Below are positions 16,539 to 28,461 of a stretch of DNA of 64,000 nucleotides, in pieces (position 1 is the first letter of the stretch; every line of letters starts with the position of its first letter). The notes beneath the pieces were generated by a model that worked only from the letters and a program-made list of their open reading frames with translations, had not been told where the DNA came from and did not search any database. The translations under genes and the position numbers were made by a program. The DNA comes from an uncultured Sulfitobacter sp. (GTDB taxonomy: Bacteria; Pseudomonadota; Alphaproteobacteria; Rhodobacterales; Rhodobacteraceae), in NCBI GenBank assembly GCA_947502265.1, contig CANMZB010000006.1, forward strand, positions 62,001 to 126,000. The letters are read 5' to 3'.

Positions 16539-18437
16539 ATGAAACGTAACAAAAAGCCTGATGTGGTCAAGGCGGAACCGGACAATGTTTTGCCGATTCA
16601 ACCCGAACCGAAAGCTGTTGAAATCGCTGATAATCCTCCTGCCGAGCGGTCGAAAACCGACCCGGCACAAGAATCTCTTTCGCCGGAGTTGGGCTTGCGT
16701 TGCGAGGGGGCGGTTTCTGACAACTTCAGCACCGAGAGCCTTGATCGGGCGTTCAAGGCGCATCTGGCCCGCTTTACGATGGGCGTGACGCCGTTCGGGC
16801 TGGCGTCGACCTTCTTTACCTGGGGGGCGCATCTCGCGGGATCTCCGGGGAAACAGGTGCAACTTATTGAAAAAGCAGCGCACAAGGCGGCGCGTCTTGC
16901 GATGGCCGCAGGTCAGCAAATGCAAAACAAAGAGGTCGAGCCTTGCATCCTGCCGCTGAAATATGACACGCGCTTCGACGCCGAAGAATGGCAGCAATGG
17001 CCGTTCAACCTGATCTATCAGAACTTTTTGCTGACGCAGCAATGGTGGTACAATGCCACCAACGATATCGACGGCATGTCGCGCAGCGAAGAGCGGGCAG
17101 TTTCGTTTGCCACGCGGCAGGTTCTTGACATGATGTCGCCTGCCAACGGGCTGCTGACCAACCCCGAGGTGATTGCAAAGACGGTGCAGGAAGGCGGTGC
17201 CAACCTGATGCGCGGCGGGCAGAACCTGTTGCAGGACTGGGAGCGCGCAATTTCCGGCAAACCTCCGGTCGGAACCGAGGATTACCTTCCGGGGCGCGAT
17301 GTGGCGGTCACACCGGGCAAGGTCGTCTTTAAAACGCACCTGTTTGAATTGATCCAATACGCACCGCAGACCGACAGTGTGACGTCCGAGCCGGTTATGA
17401 TCGTGCCTGCATGGATCATGAAATACTATATCCTTGATCTGTCGCCCCATAATTCGCTGGTGCGTTATCTGGTCGAACAAGGGTTCACCGTGTTCATGGT
17501 TTCGTGGCGTAACCCTGATGTGGAAGACCGTGATCTGGGCATGGGTGACTATATCAATGCCGTTGGCGAAGCGTTGGACGCTGTGAACGAGATTGTTCCG
17601 GACAAGCCGGTTCATGGTGTCGGCTATTGTTTGGGTGGCACGTTGTTGTCAGCCAAGGCTGCGCAGATGGCGCGCGATCATGATGACCGGTTGAAAACCG
17701 TATCCCTGTTCGCAACGCAGGTCGATTTCAAGGATCCGGGCGAGTTGCAGCTTTTCACCAGCGAAAGCGAGGTATCGTTTCTGGAACACATGATGTGGGA
17801 TCAGGGCTATCTGGATACCAAACAGATGGCCGGTGCGTTCCAGTTGTTGCGTTCCAACGATCTGATCTGGTCGCGCTATGTCCATGAATACCTGATGGGC
17901 GGGCGGCAGGAGATGTTTGACATAATGGCATGGAACGCCGATGCGACCCGTATGCCCTACAAGATGCACAGTGAATATCTGCGCAACCTCTATCTGAACA
18001 ACGAACTGTCACAGGGCCAGTACCACGTTGGCGGCAAGCCGGTTGCGATCACTGATATTTCGGCACCGATGTTCTGTGTTTCGACCACGAGTGACCATGT
18101 GGCGCCGTGGCAATCGGTCTACAAACTGCACCTGCTGACGGATACCGATGTTACCTTTGTCTTGACCTCCGGCGGTCACAACGCCGGAATCGTCAGCGAG
18201 CCCGGTCACGCCGGACGGACCTATCAGATGACGACCACGCTCAACGAGGACAATTATGTGGCTCCAGAGGACTGGCGCGCGCAGGTTCCGGTTGTGGAAG
18301 GCTCGTGGTGGCCCGAACTGGTGACATGGCTGCGCGACAATTCCAGCGGAACCGGAAAACCACCGGCGCTGGGCGGAGGCGCGAGCGACGCACTGTCATT
18401 GGCTGACGCACCGGGCACATATGTTTTCCAACGCTAA
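16539..18437 (+). CDS. phaC: Class I poly(3-hydroxyalkanoate) synthase
   Basis: A 632-residue polymerase that joins 3-hydroxyacyl-CoA units into PHA granules. The ATG at 16539 follows an AAGGAGGG at 16522-16529; the in-frame ATG at 16482 is less likely. The N-terminal 80 residues are variable and rich in lysine and proline; the alpha/beta hydrolase half carries the lipase-like box GYCLGGT with catalytic Cys364, the aspartate in STTSDHVAPW (Asp519), and the histidine in SGGHNAGI (His547). All three catalytic residues are present. Somewhat longer than the usual class I enzyme (about 590) because of the N-terminal extension. phaA, phaB and phaR are not nearby. Confidence 0.95.
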   Translation: MKRNKKPDVVKAEPDNVLPIQPEPKAVEIADNPPAERSKTDPAQESLSPELGLRCEGAVSDNFSTESLDRAFKAHLARFTMGVTPFGLASTFFTWGAHLAGSPGKQVQLIEKAAHKAARLAMAAGQQMQNKEVEPCILPLKYDTRFDAEEWQQWPFNLIYQNFLLTQQWWYNATNDIDGMSRSEERAVSFATRQVLDMMSPANGLLTNPEVIAKTVQEGGANLMRGGQNLLQDWERAISGKPPVGTEDYLPGRDVAVTPGKVVFKTHLFELIQYAPQTDSVTSEPVMIVPAWIMKYYILDLSPHNSLVRYLVEQGFTVFMVSWRNPDVEDRDLGMGDYINAVGEALDAVNEIVPDKPVHGVGYCLGGTLLSAKAAQMARDHDDRLKTVSLFATQVDFKDPGELQLFTSESEVSFLEHMMWDQGYLDTKQMAGAFQLLRSNDLIWSRYVHEYLMGGRQEMFDIMAWNADATRMPYKMHSEYLRNLYLNNELSQGQYHVGGKPVAITDISAPMFCVSTTSDHVAPWQSVYKLHLLTDTDVTFVLTSGGHNAGIVSEPGHAGRTYQMTTTLNEDNYVAPEDWRAQVPVVEGSWWPELVTWLRDNSSGTGKPPALGGGASDALSLADAPGTYVFQR

Positions 18438-18461
18438 CAAGCGAAGATAAACGACATCGCA

Positions 18462-18512
18462 CCCTGCGCAGGGAGGCCCGGGCCAGTTGGATCAATTTGA
18501 ACAACTGGCCCG
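18462..18512. terminator. Hairpins after phaC, possible terminator
   Basis: A CCCTGCGCAGGG palindrome at 18462-18473 is followed by a perfect 11-base stem, CGGGCCAGTTG at 18479-18489 with CAACTGGCCCG at 18502-18512, loop of 12 bases. It lies between convergent phaC and the phasin gene. There is no T-run, so intrinsic termination is uncertain. Confidence 0.4.
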
Positions 18513-18624
18513 ATGCGGGTCACGATAGTTTGAAAAGGCTTGGCGTTTGAAAGCCGGATTATAAAGTATCGCGTTCAATTTGGTTTGGGAACCGATGCTC
18601 TATGTTCCGGCTCTAGACTTCGGG

Positions 18625-19059
18625 TCAGACGGGTGTTGATTTACTCGTCGTTGTGGCCTTGTTGGTGTATTCTACAGTCTCTTCGGCCGCTTCAACCTCG
18701 TTGGTAACAACGGCACCGGCGCATTGCGTGATCATCTCGGAGCAGGCTTTTGCATCTTCGGCCATACGCCCCATCGAGTTGGTCTGCCAAGCCGCGAGTT
18801 CTTTCAGCGCGCTTGCAGGATCGCTCTGGCCTTCGGAAATGATTCGTCGTCCGGCCTCGATCATTGAGCGTGTCGCGACTTCACGACGTTGAAACCAGGC
18901 CGTTGTAAATTTTTCTATCTCATCAAGCACATTCTCTTGCGCCTGCAAGGCATGCTTGATCTGTGGTGCGAGAAAGCGTGGATTTGAAGTGAATTCAACC
19001 TGAGCGGCATTCAGGGCGTTCTCTTCATCTTCGAATGTTCTTTTCCTCTGATTCGTCAT
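18625..19059 (-). CDS. Phasin family protein
   Basis: A 144-residue helical protein without signal peptide, fitting the Phasin_2 family that coats PHA granules: a WFQRREVATRSMIEA segment near residues 52-66, then SDPASALKELAAWQTNS and a MAEDAKACSEM segment. The ATG at 19059 has an AAGGAC site upstream; an in-frame start at 19113 adds 18 residues that do not look like phasin. It is convergent with phaC, whereas these genes are usually in tandem. The C-terminus is a low-complexity Thr/Ser/Lys tail. Confidence 0.78.
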   Translation of the reverse strand: MTNQRKRTFEDEENALNAAQVEFTSNPRFLAPQIKHALQAQENVLDEIEKFTTAWFQRREVATRSMIEAGRRIISEGQSDPASALKELAAWQTNSMGRMAEDAKACSEMITQCAGAVVTNEVEAAEETVEYTNKATTTSKSTPV

Positions 19060-19174
19060 CTTTCTGTCCTTTCCAAGGGAATCGGTGTCCCAGCCGAGTT
19101 TAGCCAGCGTCATCGGGCGCTACATTGACCGACATCAATATTAATTGCCGCAGCGTCACCTTTGTGCGCCAGAT

Positions 19175-19493
19175 TTATGTGACAGACCTGCGAAACAGGA
19201 AATTGCTCAGCGCCAGAAAGGCGGCACCCAGCCATGCGGGTTGGCTTTCGACAGGCGTCATACCGCCCGAGAGGATCATGATGGGCGTGATGACGAGCAT
19301 CATCAGCAGCGCAAACTGCGCCATCGTCCGCGCCAACATCCCCAACAGCACCACGATGGGTGCAGTTGCAAAAAGATAAACGGCGGTACCTGCAGGAACA
19401 GACCTTTGAAACCGGCAATCGGCACGTACTGCCGTAACCGGCATGAGCAACAGATGTTGAATCGTGCCATGTTCACGCTCACGGATGAGCGTT
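19175..19493 (-). pseudogene. Remnant of ABC-2 type permease (YhhJ/RbbA-like)
   Basis: An out-of-frame fragment still reads like the last transmembrane part of an ABC-2 exporter permease: YLFATAPIVVLLGMLARTM, then MLVITPIMILSGGMTP. The N-terminal two thirds are missing. Just upstream, a REREHGTIQHLLLMPV segment is preserved in a different frame from neighbouring pieces. It abuts the ATPase remnant at about 19494, so an internal deletion seems to have fused the two genes. Confidence 0.7.
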
Positions 19494-19925
19494 CGTAAAG
19501 GATCAACTTTTCAGGTCTGTGGATGATCGCACACGCCAGCGACAGGCGTTGTCTCAGACCCAATGGCAGTTCACCGGCAAACGAATCCGCATGGGGGCCG
19601 AGGTTGAATTGATCCAGCAATTCCTTGACCTGTGCTTCGATGGTGTCGGAGACCATGTTGAAAAGTGGGGTGTGAATCACGAGGTTCTGGCGGATCGTCA
19701 ACTCACCATAAAGCGAGGAAACTGGGGCATATAGTCCGAGTGTTCGCGCGCGCTGACGGTGCCGGGATCGACCTGTCGCCCGAATAGAGGCCGGTGAGCA
19801 TCTTCATTGTCGTCGTTTTGCCGCTGCCGTTAGAGTTGAAAACCTCGCCGCGCCTGATCTTCAAGCTGATATCATTAACCGCAGTGAAATCACCGAACCG
19901 TGTTTGGCGACGATCATCGGCGCGC
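19494..19925 (-). pseudogene. Remnant of ABC transporter ATPase (RbbA-like)
   Basis: Pieces of an ABC ATPase in several frames. One carries [20 protein letters not shown] and then a shortened Walker A region ([16 protein letters not shown]), with residues missing before the NGSGKTT. A second carries the signature LPLGLRQRLSLACAIIHRP, typical of RbbA/YhiH-type exporters, but the Walker B region is cut just after LILYE. The Q-loop and D-loop regions are largely lost. The gene cannot give a working ATPase. Confidence 0.72.
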
Positions 19926-19934
19926 CGGAGTCTA

Positions 19935-20590
19935 TGTATAGGCCGGAAGCGCGTAGGGAATGCTGTCGAGATGTATGCGTGCCTCGGCACCGAGACCCGT
20001 GCGCATTGCCTGATGGGCCGGCAGGAATATCTCCATATAGACTTGGGACAGGTCCAGCAGCGTGAGAACCTCGCCCGGTTGTGCAAGGCGATACAAGATG
20101 CGGCCAAGCGTCGGCGCGGTAGAGGTGGCATCGGCCATCTGGGTTTCGATCTGCGCAACAAGCGCGTTTGCGGCGTCGACACCGCAAACGGCAGAGTCCA
20201 GATGCGCAAGCGCGCCTTGCAAGGCTGCCTCGGCGGTGGCGATGCGGGGCTTTTGTTGATCTGCAACGGCCTGCGAATTTATGCCTTTCTGCGCGAGCCG
20301 GTTGGCACGGCGTCTACGTTGGCGCGCGCCAGTTGTGCCGCAAGCTCTCGGGTGTCCTCCACCGCCAAAACGTCCCCGGCCTGCACGAGTTCACCCTCGC
20401 TCATGCGGATCTATGCAATCCTGCCCGGCGTTTTGGTCGCTATGTCAATCTGATTGGCCTCAAGTCTGCCATTTTCGGTGGCAAACCCATCCGGCAACCC
20501 GCCAGCGTTTGAATCCATAACATACCAAAAAACCGATGCGATGGCAGCCATAACCACAACAATTGCAATGACGGGGCGAAGATACTTCAT
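19935..20590 (-). pseudogene. Remnant of HlyD-family membrane fusion protein
   Basis: Begins with an intact-looking start at 20590 (MKYLRPVIAIVVV membrane anchor, then ENGRLEANQIDIATKTPGRIA) but stops at 20411. The rest continues in other frames: a helical segment with [12 protein letters not shown] and a [19 protein letters not shown] stretch typical of YhiI-like HlyD proteins. At least two frameshifts are needed. Together with the ATPase and permease remnants it forms a dead exporter operon reading leftward. Confidence 0.7.
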
Positions 20591-20703
20591 TCGTGACACT
20601 CCACTTTGGCACGGTCGTCTTTTGACCGCATCGTCAGGTTTTTCGAAATGGCGGTGCTGACGGCGCTGTTGGGTTAGCTCGGTCGTCAACCTGATGGCGC
20701 GCA

Positions 20704-20717
20704 TTGATGCGGATCAA
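20704..20717. promoter_or_regulatory. FNR/FnrL-type binding site upstream of the transporter-arc-N-ATPase unit
   Basis: TTGAT-GCGG-ATCAA is a perfect match to the FNR consensus TTGAT-N4-ATCAA, centred about 152 bases before the YfcC-type transporter start. A second, 8-of-10 match (TTGAT-CGGG-GTTAA) lies at 20750-20763, about 106 bases before the start. Anaerobic activation of the operon is the natural reading. No -10 hexamer could be assigned with confidence. Confidence 0.72.
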
Positions 20718-20862
20718 GCTACGGCGTGCGGAGACATTCCAACCCATGGTTGATCGGGGTTAATGAGGGGCGACATCCGGCAATTCATACTTGGGCAACA
20801 ACGCGGCTTCGGGGCATCCCGCCTGCGCGGTACGACGTTTGTGGCGAAAGGTAAGGTGCGGC

Positions 20863-22308
20863 ATGTCCTCTCAACCCGATCCCCATTCAGGAGACGAAGC
20901 GGTTCTCGAATCGCGATTCCCGACGGCCTATACGATCCTGTTTGCGCTGATCGTCCTGATTGCGGCCCTGACATGGATCATTCCCGCCGGCCAGTACGAG
21001 CGCGTGATGGACGAAGCGGTTGGCCGCACCGTTGCGGTCGCTGGCACCTATGCGCAGACAGAATCGAATCCGCAGGGGTTCGTGGACGTTCTGCTGGCCC
21101 CTATTGCCGGGTTTTACGACCCTGACAGCTATGCCGCGAATGCGATCGACGTGGCGCTTTTTGTGCTGTTCCTTGGTGGATTTCTGGGCGTGGTCAACGC
21201 GACAGGGGCAATCGACACCGGCATCAAAAGCGCGATGGCACGGATGCAAGGACGCGAGATCTGGATGATCCCGATCCTTATGGCGCTTTTTGCCGCTGGC
21301 GGAACCACCTATGGAATGGCCGAGGAAACGCTGGCCTTTTATGCCATCCTGATCCCGGTGATGATCGCGGCGGGGTATGACGCCATCGTCGGGGTTGCCG
21401 TCATTTTGATCGGGGCGGGGATTGGCGTTCTGGGCTCGACGATCAACCCGTTCGCCACGGTCATTGCATCCGACGCGGCGGCGATCCCGTTTACCGATGG
21501 CATCGTGCTGCGGCTGGTGCTGTTGCTGGGCGGGCTGCTGATTTGCGCGGCTTATGTGATGCGTTACGCCAAAGCGGTCCAAGGCGACCCTTCACGGTCT
21601 GTCGTTGCGCGTCAGGCAGCGGCGCACCGGCGTTTGTTTCTCGCCGATTCCGACCACGACGGAGAGGACAGTCTGTCCGGTACGCAGTCGGTTGTTCTGG
21701 TAATCTTCGGTTTGACCTTTGCCGTGATGATCTGGGGTGTTGCGACGCAGGATTGGTGGATGGCGCAGATGGGCGGGCTGTTTTTGGGCGCGGCGATTCT
21801 GACCGGGCTGATTGCGCGCTTGGGTGAAAAACGCCTGACCGGCAGCTTTGTCGACGGCGCGCGCGACCTTTTGGGTGTGGCGCTGGTCATTGGCCTTGCG
21901 CGCGGCATCGTCGTTATCATGGAACAGGGGTTGATTGCCGATACGATCCTGCACAGCGCGGAACAAACGCTGGGTGGATTGGGTAATCTGGCGTTCATCA
22001 ACGTGATGTTCTGGATCGAGGTCGGAATGAGCTTTCTTGTGCCATCGTCCTCCGGCCTTGCGGTGCTGTCCATGCCGATCCTTGCCCCCTTGGCGGATTT
22101 CGCCGGGGTAGGTCGCGATCTGGTGGTGACAGCCTTTCAGTCGGCCAATGGCCTCGTGAACCTCATCAACCCGACATTCGCAGTGGTTATCGGCGGGCTT
22201 GCCATCGGGCGGGTGTCTTATGACCGCTGGCTCGTCTTCATCTGGCCGCTGATGCTGATGCTCATCGTTTTCATTACGGCCGCGATCAGCATCGCGGCAC
22301 TTCTCTGA
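20863..22308 (+). CDS. YfcC family integral membrane transporter (ArcD-like role)
   Basis: A 481-residue membrane protein with about 12 transmembrane helices, of the YfcC/short-chain carboxylate-or-basic-amino-acid transporter family. It opens with SRFPTAYTILFALIVLIAAL, then WIIPAGQYER, a hallmark of the family. Conserved segments include GGTTYGMAEETLAFY and SSSGLAVLSMPILAPL. The ATG at 20863 has an AAGGT site upstream; longer in-frame starts are not family-like. As the first gene before arcABC it is placed as the arginine/ornithine exchanger; that substrate is inferred from context only. Confidence 0.85.
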   Translation: MSSQPDPHSGDEAVLESRFPTAYTILFALIVLIAALTWIIPAGQYERVMDEAVGRTVAVAGTYAQTESNPQGFVDVLLAPIAGFYDPDSYAANAIDVALFVLFLGGFLGVVNATGAIDTGIKSAMARMQGREIWMIPILMALFAAGGTTYGMAEETLAFYAILIPVMIAAGYDAIVGVAVILIGAGIGVLGSTINPFATVIASDAAAIPFTDGIVLRLVLLLGGLLICAAYVMRYAKAVQGDPSRSVVARQAAAHRRLFLADSDHDGEDSLSGTQSVVLVIFGLTFAVMIWGVATQDWWMAQMGGLFLGAAILTGLIARLGEKRLTGSFVDGARDLLGVALVIGLARGIVVIMEQGLIADTILHSAEQTLGGLGNLAFINVMFWIEVGMSFLVPSSSGLAVLSMPILAPLADFAGVGRDLVVTAFQSANGLVNLINPTFAVVIGGLAIGRVSYDRWLVFIWPLMLMLIVFITAAISIAALL

Positions 22309-22323
22309 GAGAAAGGAAATACC

Positions 22324-23553
22324 ATGTCCGATCACAAATTAGGCGTTCATTCGGAATCCGGAAAACTGCGGCAGGTTATCATCTGTCGTCCGGGTCTTGC
22401 CCACCGGCGTCTGACGCCCGACAATTGCGAAGACCTGCTGTTTGACGACGTGTTCTGGGTTAAACAGGCCCAAAAAGACCACGACGCTTTTGGTGATGCG
22501 ATGCGCGCCGAGGGTGTTGAGGTGCTTGAGACCGGCGCGCTGCTGGCTGAAACGCTGGATATTCCCGAGGCCCGCAAATGGGTTCTGGATCACCGCGTTG
22601 CAGCGGAACATGTCGGAATCGGCATGAGGCACGAGTTGCGCGACTGGATGGACGGGCTGTCTGGTACAGAGCTGTCGAAATATCTGATCGGTGGCCTGAC
22701 CGTTGCGGACGTTCCATTTGATACACAAAGCATGTTCGGTGCCTACCTTGGCCACCACGGGTTCATTCTGCCACCGCTGCCGAACTTCCTGTTCACACGC
22801 GACAACTCGGCCTGGATTTATGGCGGCGTGACGCTGAACCCGATGTATTGGCAGGCCCGCCGTCCCGAAACCCTGCTGACCGCTGCGATCTATAAATTTC
22901 ACCCTAAATTCAAAGATCAGGTCGAGGTGATCTGGGGTGATCCGTTGCAGGATTACGGGCTTGCCACGCTGGAAGGGGGCGACATGATGCCCGTCGGCAA
23001 CGGCGTCGTGTTGGTCGGGATGGGAGAGCGGACCTCGCCACAGGCTGTTGGCCTTCTGGCGAAAGCGTTGTTCGAACAGGGGCGGGCCGAGCGCGTGATT
23101 GCCTGCCAAATGCCAAAATCACGATCCGCGATGCACCTCGACACTGTATTTACCTTCTGCGGGGGTGATGTCGTGACCAGCTTCAAAGAAGTCGCGGACG
23201 AAATGACCTGCTATGATCTGCACCCCGGTGAAGGGAACAAGCCGCTGGATATGCGCCACGATCCGCGCCCGATGTTCGACGTGGTGGCGGATGTCATGGG
23301 GTTCAAAAAGCTCAAGGTTGTGCCCACCGGCGGCCACGATCCGTTCGAGCAGGCCCGCGAGCAGTGGAACGATGGCAATAACGTGCTGGCGCTGCGCCCC
23401 GGCGTTGTCATGGGGTACGACCGCAACGACGACACCAATGCCGCCCTGCGCGCCGAAGGCATCGACGTGATCGAGATGCCCGGTGCCGAATTGGGCCGCG
23501 GGCGCGGCGGTAGCCGCTGCATGTCCTGCCCGACCATCCGTGATGCAGTGTAA
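22324..23553 (+). CDS. arcA: Arginine deiminase
   Basis: A 409-residue cytosolic enzyme that hydrolyses arginine to citrulline and ammonia, first step of the arginine deiminase pathway. The catalytic set is visible: FTRDNS and EGGD acidic motifs, His271 in MHLDTVF, and the nucleophile Cys399 in GGSRCMSCP at the C-terminus. Length matches the family. GAAAGGAAAT precedes the ATG. It lies 15 bases after the transporter and 12 bases before arcB. Confidence 0.97.
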   Translation: MSDHKLGVHSESGKLRQVIICRPGLAHRRLTPDNCEDLLFDDVFWVKQAQKDHDAFGDAMRAEGVEVLETGALLAETLDIPEARKWVLDHRVAAEHVGIGMRHELRDWMDGLSGTELSKYLIGGLTVADVPFDTQSMFGAYLGHHGFILPPLPNFLFTRDNSAWIYGGVTLNPMYWQARRPETLLTAAIYKFHPKFKDQVEVIWGDPLQDYGLATLEGGDMMPVGNGVVLVGMGERTSPQAVGLLAKALFEQGRAERVIACQMPKSRSAMHLDTVFTFCGGDVVTSFKEVADEMTCYDLHPGEGNKPLDMRHDPRPMFDVVADVMGFKKLKVVPTGGHDPFEQAREQWNDGNNVLALRPGVVMGYDRNDDTNAALRAEGIDVIEMPGAELGRGRGGSRCMSCPTIRDAV

Positions 23554-23565
23554 GGAGTTAACAAA

Positions 23566-24567
23566 ATGGCTTTCAATCTAAGCAACCGTCACTTCCTGAC
23601 CCTTCGGGATTTCACCCCCGCCGAGATCCGATTTTTGCTGAAGCTGTCGGCGGATCTCAAGTCCGCCAAATACGCCGGCACCGAGGTCGAGACACTGAAG
23701 GGCAAGGAAATTGCCCTGATTTTCGAAAAAGACAGCACCCGCACGCGTGTCGGGTTCGAAGTGGCTGCGCACGATCAGGGTGCGACGGTCACTTATCTCG
23801 GCCCCTCGGGCACCCACATCGGCACCAAGGAAACGGTCAAGGACACCGCCCGCGTGCTGGGGCGGGTCTATGATGCGATTGAATATCGCGGCTTTGGTCA
23901 GGACATCGTGCAAGAGCTGGCCGATTGGTCCGGCGTGCCAGTTTATAACGGCCTCACGGATGAATTCCACCCGACGCAGATCCTTGCCGATTTCCTGACG
24001 ATGCAGGAACACGCCGAAAAACCCCTGCGCGAGGTGGCGTATTGTTTTATGGGCGATGCGGGCAACAACATGGGCGACAGCCTGCTGATCGGCGGGGCCA
24101 AGATGGGCATGGATGTGCGCCTGTGTGCGCCCAAATCCCTATGGCCCACGCAGGCTATTCAGGACGAGGCGCAACAGATCGCCAGGGAAACCGGTGCGCG
24201 CATCACCCTGACCGAAGATGTGGCCGAGGGCGTCAAGGGCGTCGATTTTGTCTATACGGACGTCTGGGTGTCCATGGGTGAACCCAAGGAGAAATGGGCC
24301 GAACGGATTGACCTGCTGAAACCCTATCAGGTCAACGCGGAGGTGATGGAGAAAACCGGCAATCCGCGCGCGCGCTTCATGCATTGCCTGCCCGCCTTTC
24401 ACAACGCCGAGACCGAAGTGGGCAAGGACATCCAGAAGGAATTCGGCATTGATTGCATGGAGGTCACCGACGAGGTGTTCGAAAGCCCCGCTTCGATTGT
24501 GTTCGATCAGGCGGAAAACCGGATGCACACGATCAAGGCGGTTCTGGTCGCCACGTTGGGGGGCTAG
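23566..24567 (+). CDS. arcB: Ornithine carbamoyltransferase, catabolic
   Basis: A 333-residue enzyme that splits citrulline with phosphate into ornithine and carbamoyl phosphate. Carbamoyl-phosphate site [10 protein letters not shown] at residues 56-65, the HPTQ motif at 135-138, and HCLP at 273-276 are all present. Position within the arc operon indicates the catabolic direction. AAGGAG precedes the ATG. The next gene starts 3 bases after the stop. Confidence 0.96.
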   Translation: MAFNLSNRHFLTLRDFTPAEIRFLLKLSADLKSAKYAGTEVETLKGKEIALIFEKDSTRTRVGFEVAAHDQGATVTYLGPSGTHIGTKETVKDTARVLGRVYDAIEYRGFGQDIVQELADWSGVPVYNGLTDEFHPTQILADFLTMQEHAEKPLREVAYCFMGDAGNNMGDSLLIGGAKMGMDVRLCAPKSLWPTQAIQDEAQQIARETGARITLTEDVAEGVKGVDFVYTDVWVSMGEPKEKWAERIDLLKPYQVNAEVMEKTGNPRARFMHCLPAFHNAETEVGKDIQKEFGIDCMEVTDEVFESPASIVFDQAENRMHTIKAVLVATLGG

Positions 24568-24570
24568 ACC

Positions 24571-25488
24571 ATGCTGGTTGTTGCAGCGCTCGGGGGCAAT
24601 GCCCTGTTGAAACGTGGTGAACCGTTGACGGCGAAAAACCAGCGCGCCAACGTGCGTACGGCAGCGGTCGCGCTGGCGGAAATAGTGCGCGCGGGTCACC
24701 GACTGGTGATCACCCACGGCAACGGCCCGCAGGTGGGATTGCTGGCGCTACAAGGCGCGGCCTACAAACCTGACGAGACGTTTCCGCTGGACGTGCTGGG
24801 GGCCGAAACCGGCGGCATGATCGGCTATATGATCGAACAGGAGCTGGAAAACGCACTTGATCACAGCCATGCGGTGGCAACGCTGCTGACGCAGGTTCTG
24901 GTCGATGGCAAAGACCCTGCCTTTCAAAACCCGACCAAATTTATTGGTCCGGTGTACGAGCGCGAAGAAGCCGAGGCGCGCGCCAAGGCGGCGGGGTGGA
25001 CGATTGCGCAGGACGGCGACAAATGGCGCCGCGTGGTGCCGTCGCCCGTGCCTCGTGAAATACCCGATATGCGGGTGCTGAAGCTGCTGCTTGATCAAGG
25101 TGTGATCGTGATTTGCACCGGCGGCGGCGGCATTCCTGTGCTGAGGCAAAAAGACGGCAGCCTGACCGGCATCGAAGCGGTAATTGACAAGGATGCCGCA
25201 AGCGCGCTGCTGGCCGGGCAACTGCAGGCGGATGCCTTGCTTTTGTTGACCGACGTTAATGCCGTCTACCGTGACTTTGGTACTGATAACCAAGAGCGGA
25301 TCGAAACGCTGACGCCGGACGAGGCGCGGGCGCTGGATCTGCCCGCAGGCTCCATGGGGCCGAAAATGGAAGCCGCCGCAGCTTTTGCCGCCCAAGGTGG
25401 TCTGGCGGGCATCGGGCGGCTGGATCAGGCGGTCGATATTTTGGAAAGACGGGCAGGAACTTGTGTGCTCCTGAAGACGCCCGATTAA
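24571..25488 (+). CDS. arcC: Carbamate kinase
   Basis: A 305-residue enzyme that transfers phosphate from carbamoyl phosphate to ADP, giving ATP, ammonia and CO2; this is the energy-yielding step of the pathway. Family segments: ALGGNALL at the N-terminus, THGNGPQVG, the CTGGGGIPV loop and the [12 protein letters not shown] segment. Immediately after arcB with no room for a separate promoter. Confidence 0.95.
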   Translation: MLVVAALGGNALLKRGEPLTAKNQRANVRTAAVALAEIVRAGHRLVITHGNGPQVGLLALQGAAYKPDETFPLDVLGAETGGMIGYMIEQELENALDHSHAVATLLTQVLVDGKDPAFQNPTKFIGPVYEREEAEARAKAAGWTIAQDGDKWRRVVPSPVPREIPDMRVLKLLLDQGVIVICTGGGGIPVLRQKDGSLTGIEAVIDKDAASALLAGQLQADALLLLTDVNAVYRDFGTDNQERIETLTPDEARALDLPAGSMGPKMEAAAAFAAQGGLAGIGRLDQAVDILERRAGTCVLLKTPD

Positions 25489-25502
25489 AAAGGACGAAAG
25501 AG

Positions 25503-27859
<2,357 letters not shown>

Positions 27860-27863
<4 letters not shown>

Positions 27864-28144
27864 GCGAGGAGCGCAACAAAAAAGCCCGCGAAATCGGACG
27901 CCTTGCCGCGCGCAAACAGGCGGCGCGCGACAATCCCGGCCCCAGCCCGCTGCGCGGCATCGGCACTTTCGGCATGATCGGCTGGTCCGTTGCGGTGCCA
28001 ACAGTTGGCGGCGCGTTTCTGGGCCTTTGGCTGGATCGGGTGCTGCCACAGGAATTTTCGTGGACAATTGCGCTGATCCTTGGCGGGGTTGCCATTGGTG
28101 CAGGCATCGCGTGGGTCTGGATCGACAAGGAGAAGGGCGAATGA
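27860..28144 (+). CDS. atpQ: N-type ATPase accessory membrane protein AtpQ (AtpI-like)
   Basis: A 94-residue protein with a charged N-terminus (lysine- and arginine-rich to about residue 30) and two transmembrane helices: the first includes GWSVAVPTVGGAFLGLWLD, the second ILGGVAIGAGIAWVWID. This matches the AtpI-like protein at the Q position of N-ATPase operons. Likely assists assembly of the c ring. Overlaps both neighbours by 4 bases. Confidence 0.83.
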
Positions 28145-28461
28145 TGATATCAATAGACTGGCCCCTTTTTGCGCTTGGGCTGATCGGCGGAGCATTGGCC
28201 GGAGCGCTGTTTTTTGGCGGACTGGCGTGGGGTATGCGGCTTGCGTTGCGCACTGAGCGGCCCATGGCTGTGCTTCTGCCAAGCGCGGCAATCCGGATCG
28301 CGCTGCTGTTGGCTGCGGGCATGTGGGTCGCGGGGCAGGGGGCCGTGGCGTTGGCCGGTTTCGCAATCGCCTTTCTGGTGCTGCGTCTGGTGATGCTGAC
28401 GGTTCTGCGTGCAGGACCGTCAAAAACAAAGCCATCCAAAGGAGCCGCGCAATGGAACTGA
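28141..28461 (+). CDS. atpR: N-type ATPase accessory membrane protein AtpR
   Basis: A 106-residue protein with three transmembrane helices and an arginine inside the second hydrophobic segment (SAAIRIALLLAAGMWVAG), as described for AtpR, a small membrane protein restricted to N-ATPase operons. Its function is not settled in general; a role in c-ring assembly is the usual suggestion. Start at ATG 28141 overlapping the atpQ stop; the 3' end overlaps atpB by 10 bases. Confidence 0.8.
   Translation: MMISIDWPLFALGLIGGALAGALFFGGLAWGMRLALRTERPMAVLLPSAAIRIALLLAAGMWVAGQGAVALAGFAIAFLVLRLVMLTVLRAGPSKTKPSKGAAQWN

Noticed and set aside
20752..20765. Shared GATCRGGGTTAATG motif at about 20752-20765 and 33912-33925
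   Set aside because: Two occurrences of a 14-base word could mean a regulator site. The first copy overlaps the weak FNR-like box, while the second does not fit that consensus, so no family can be assigned.
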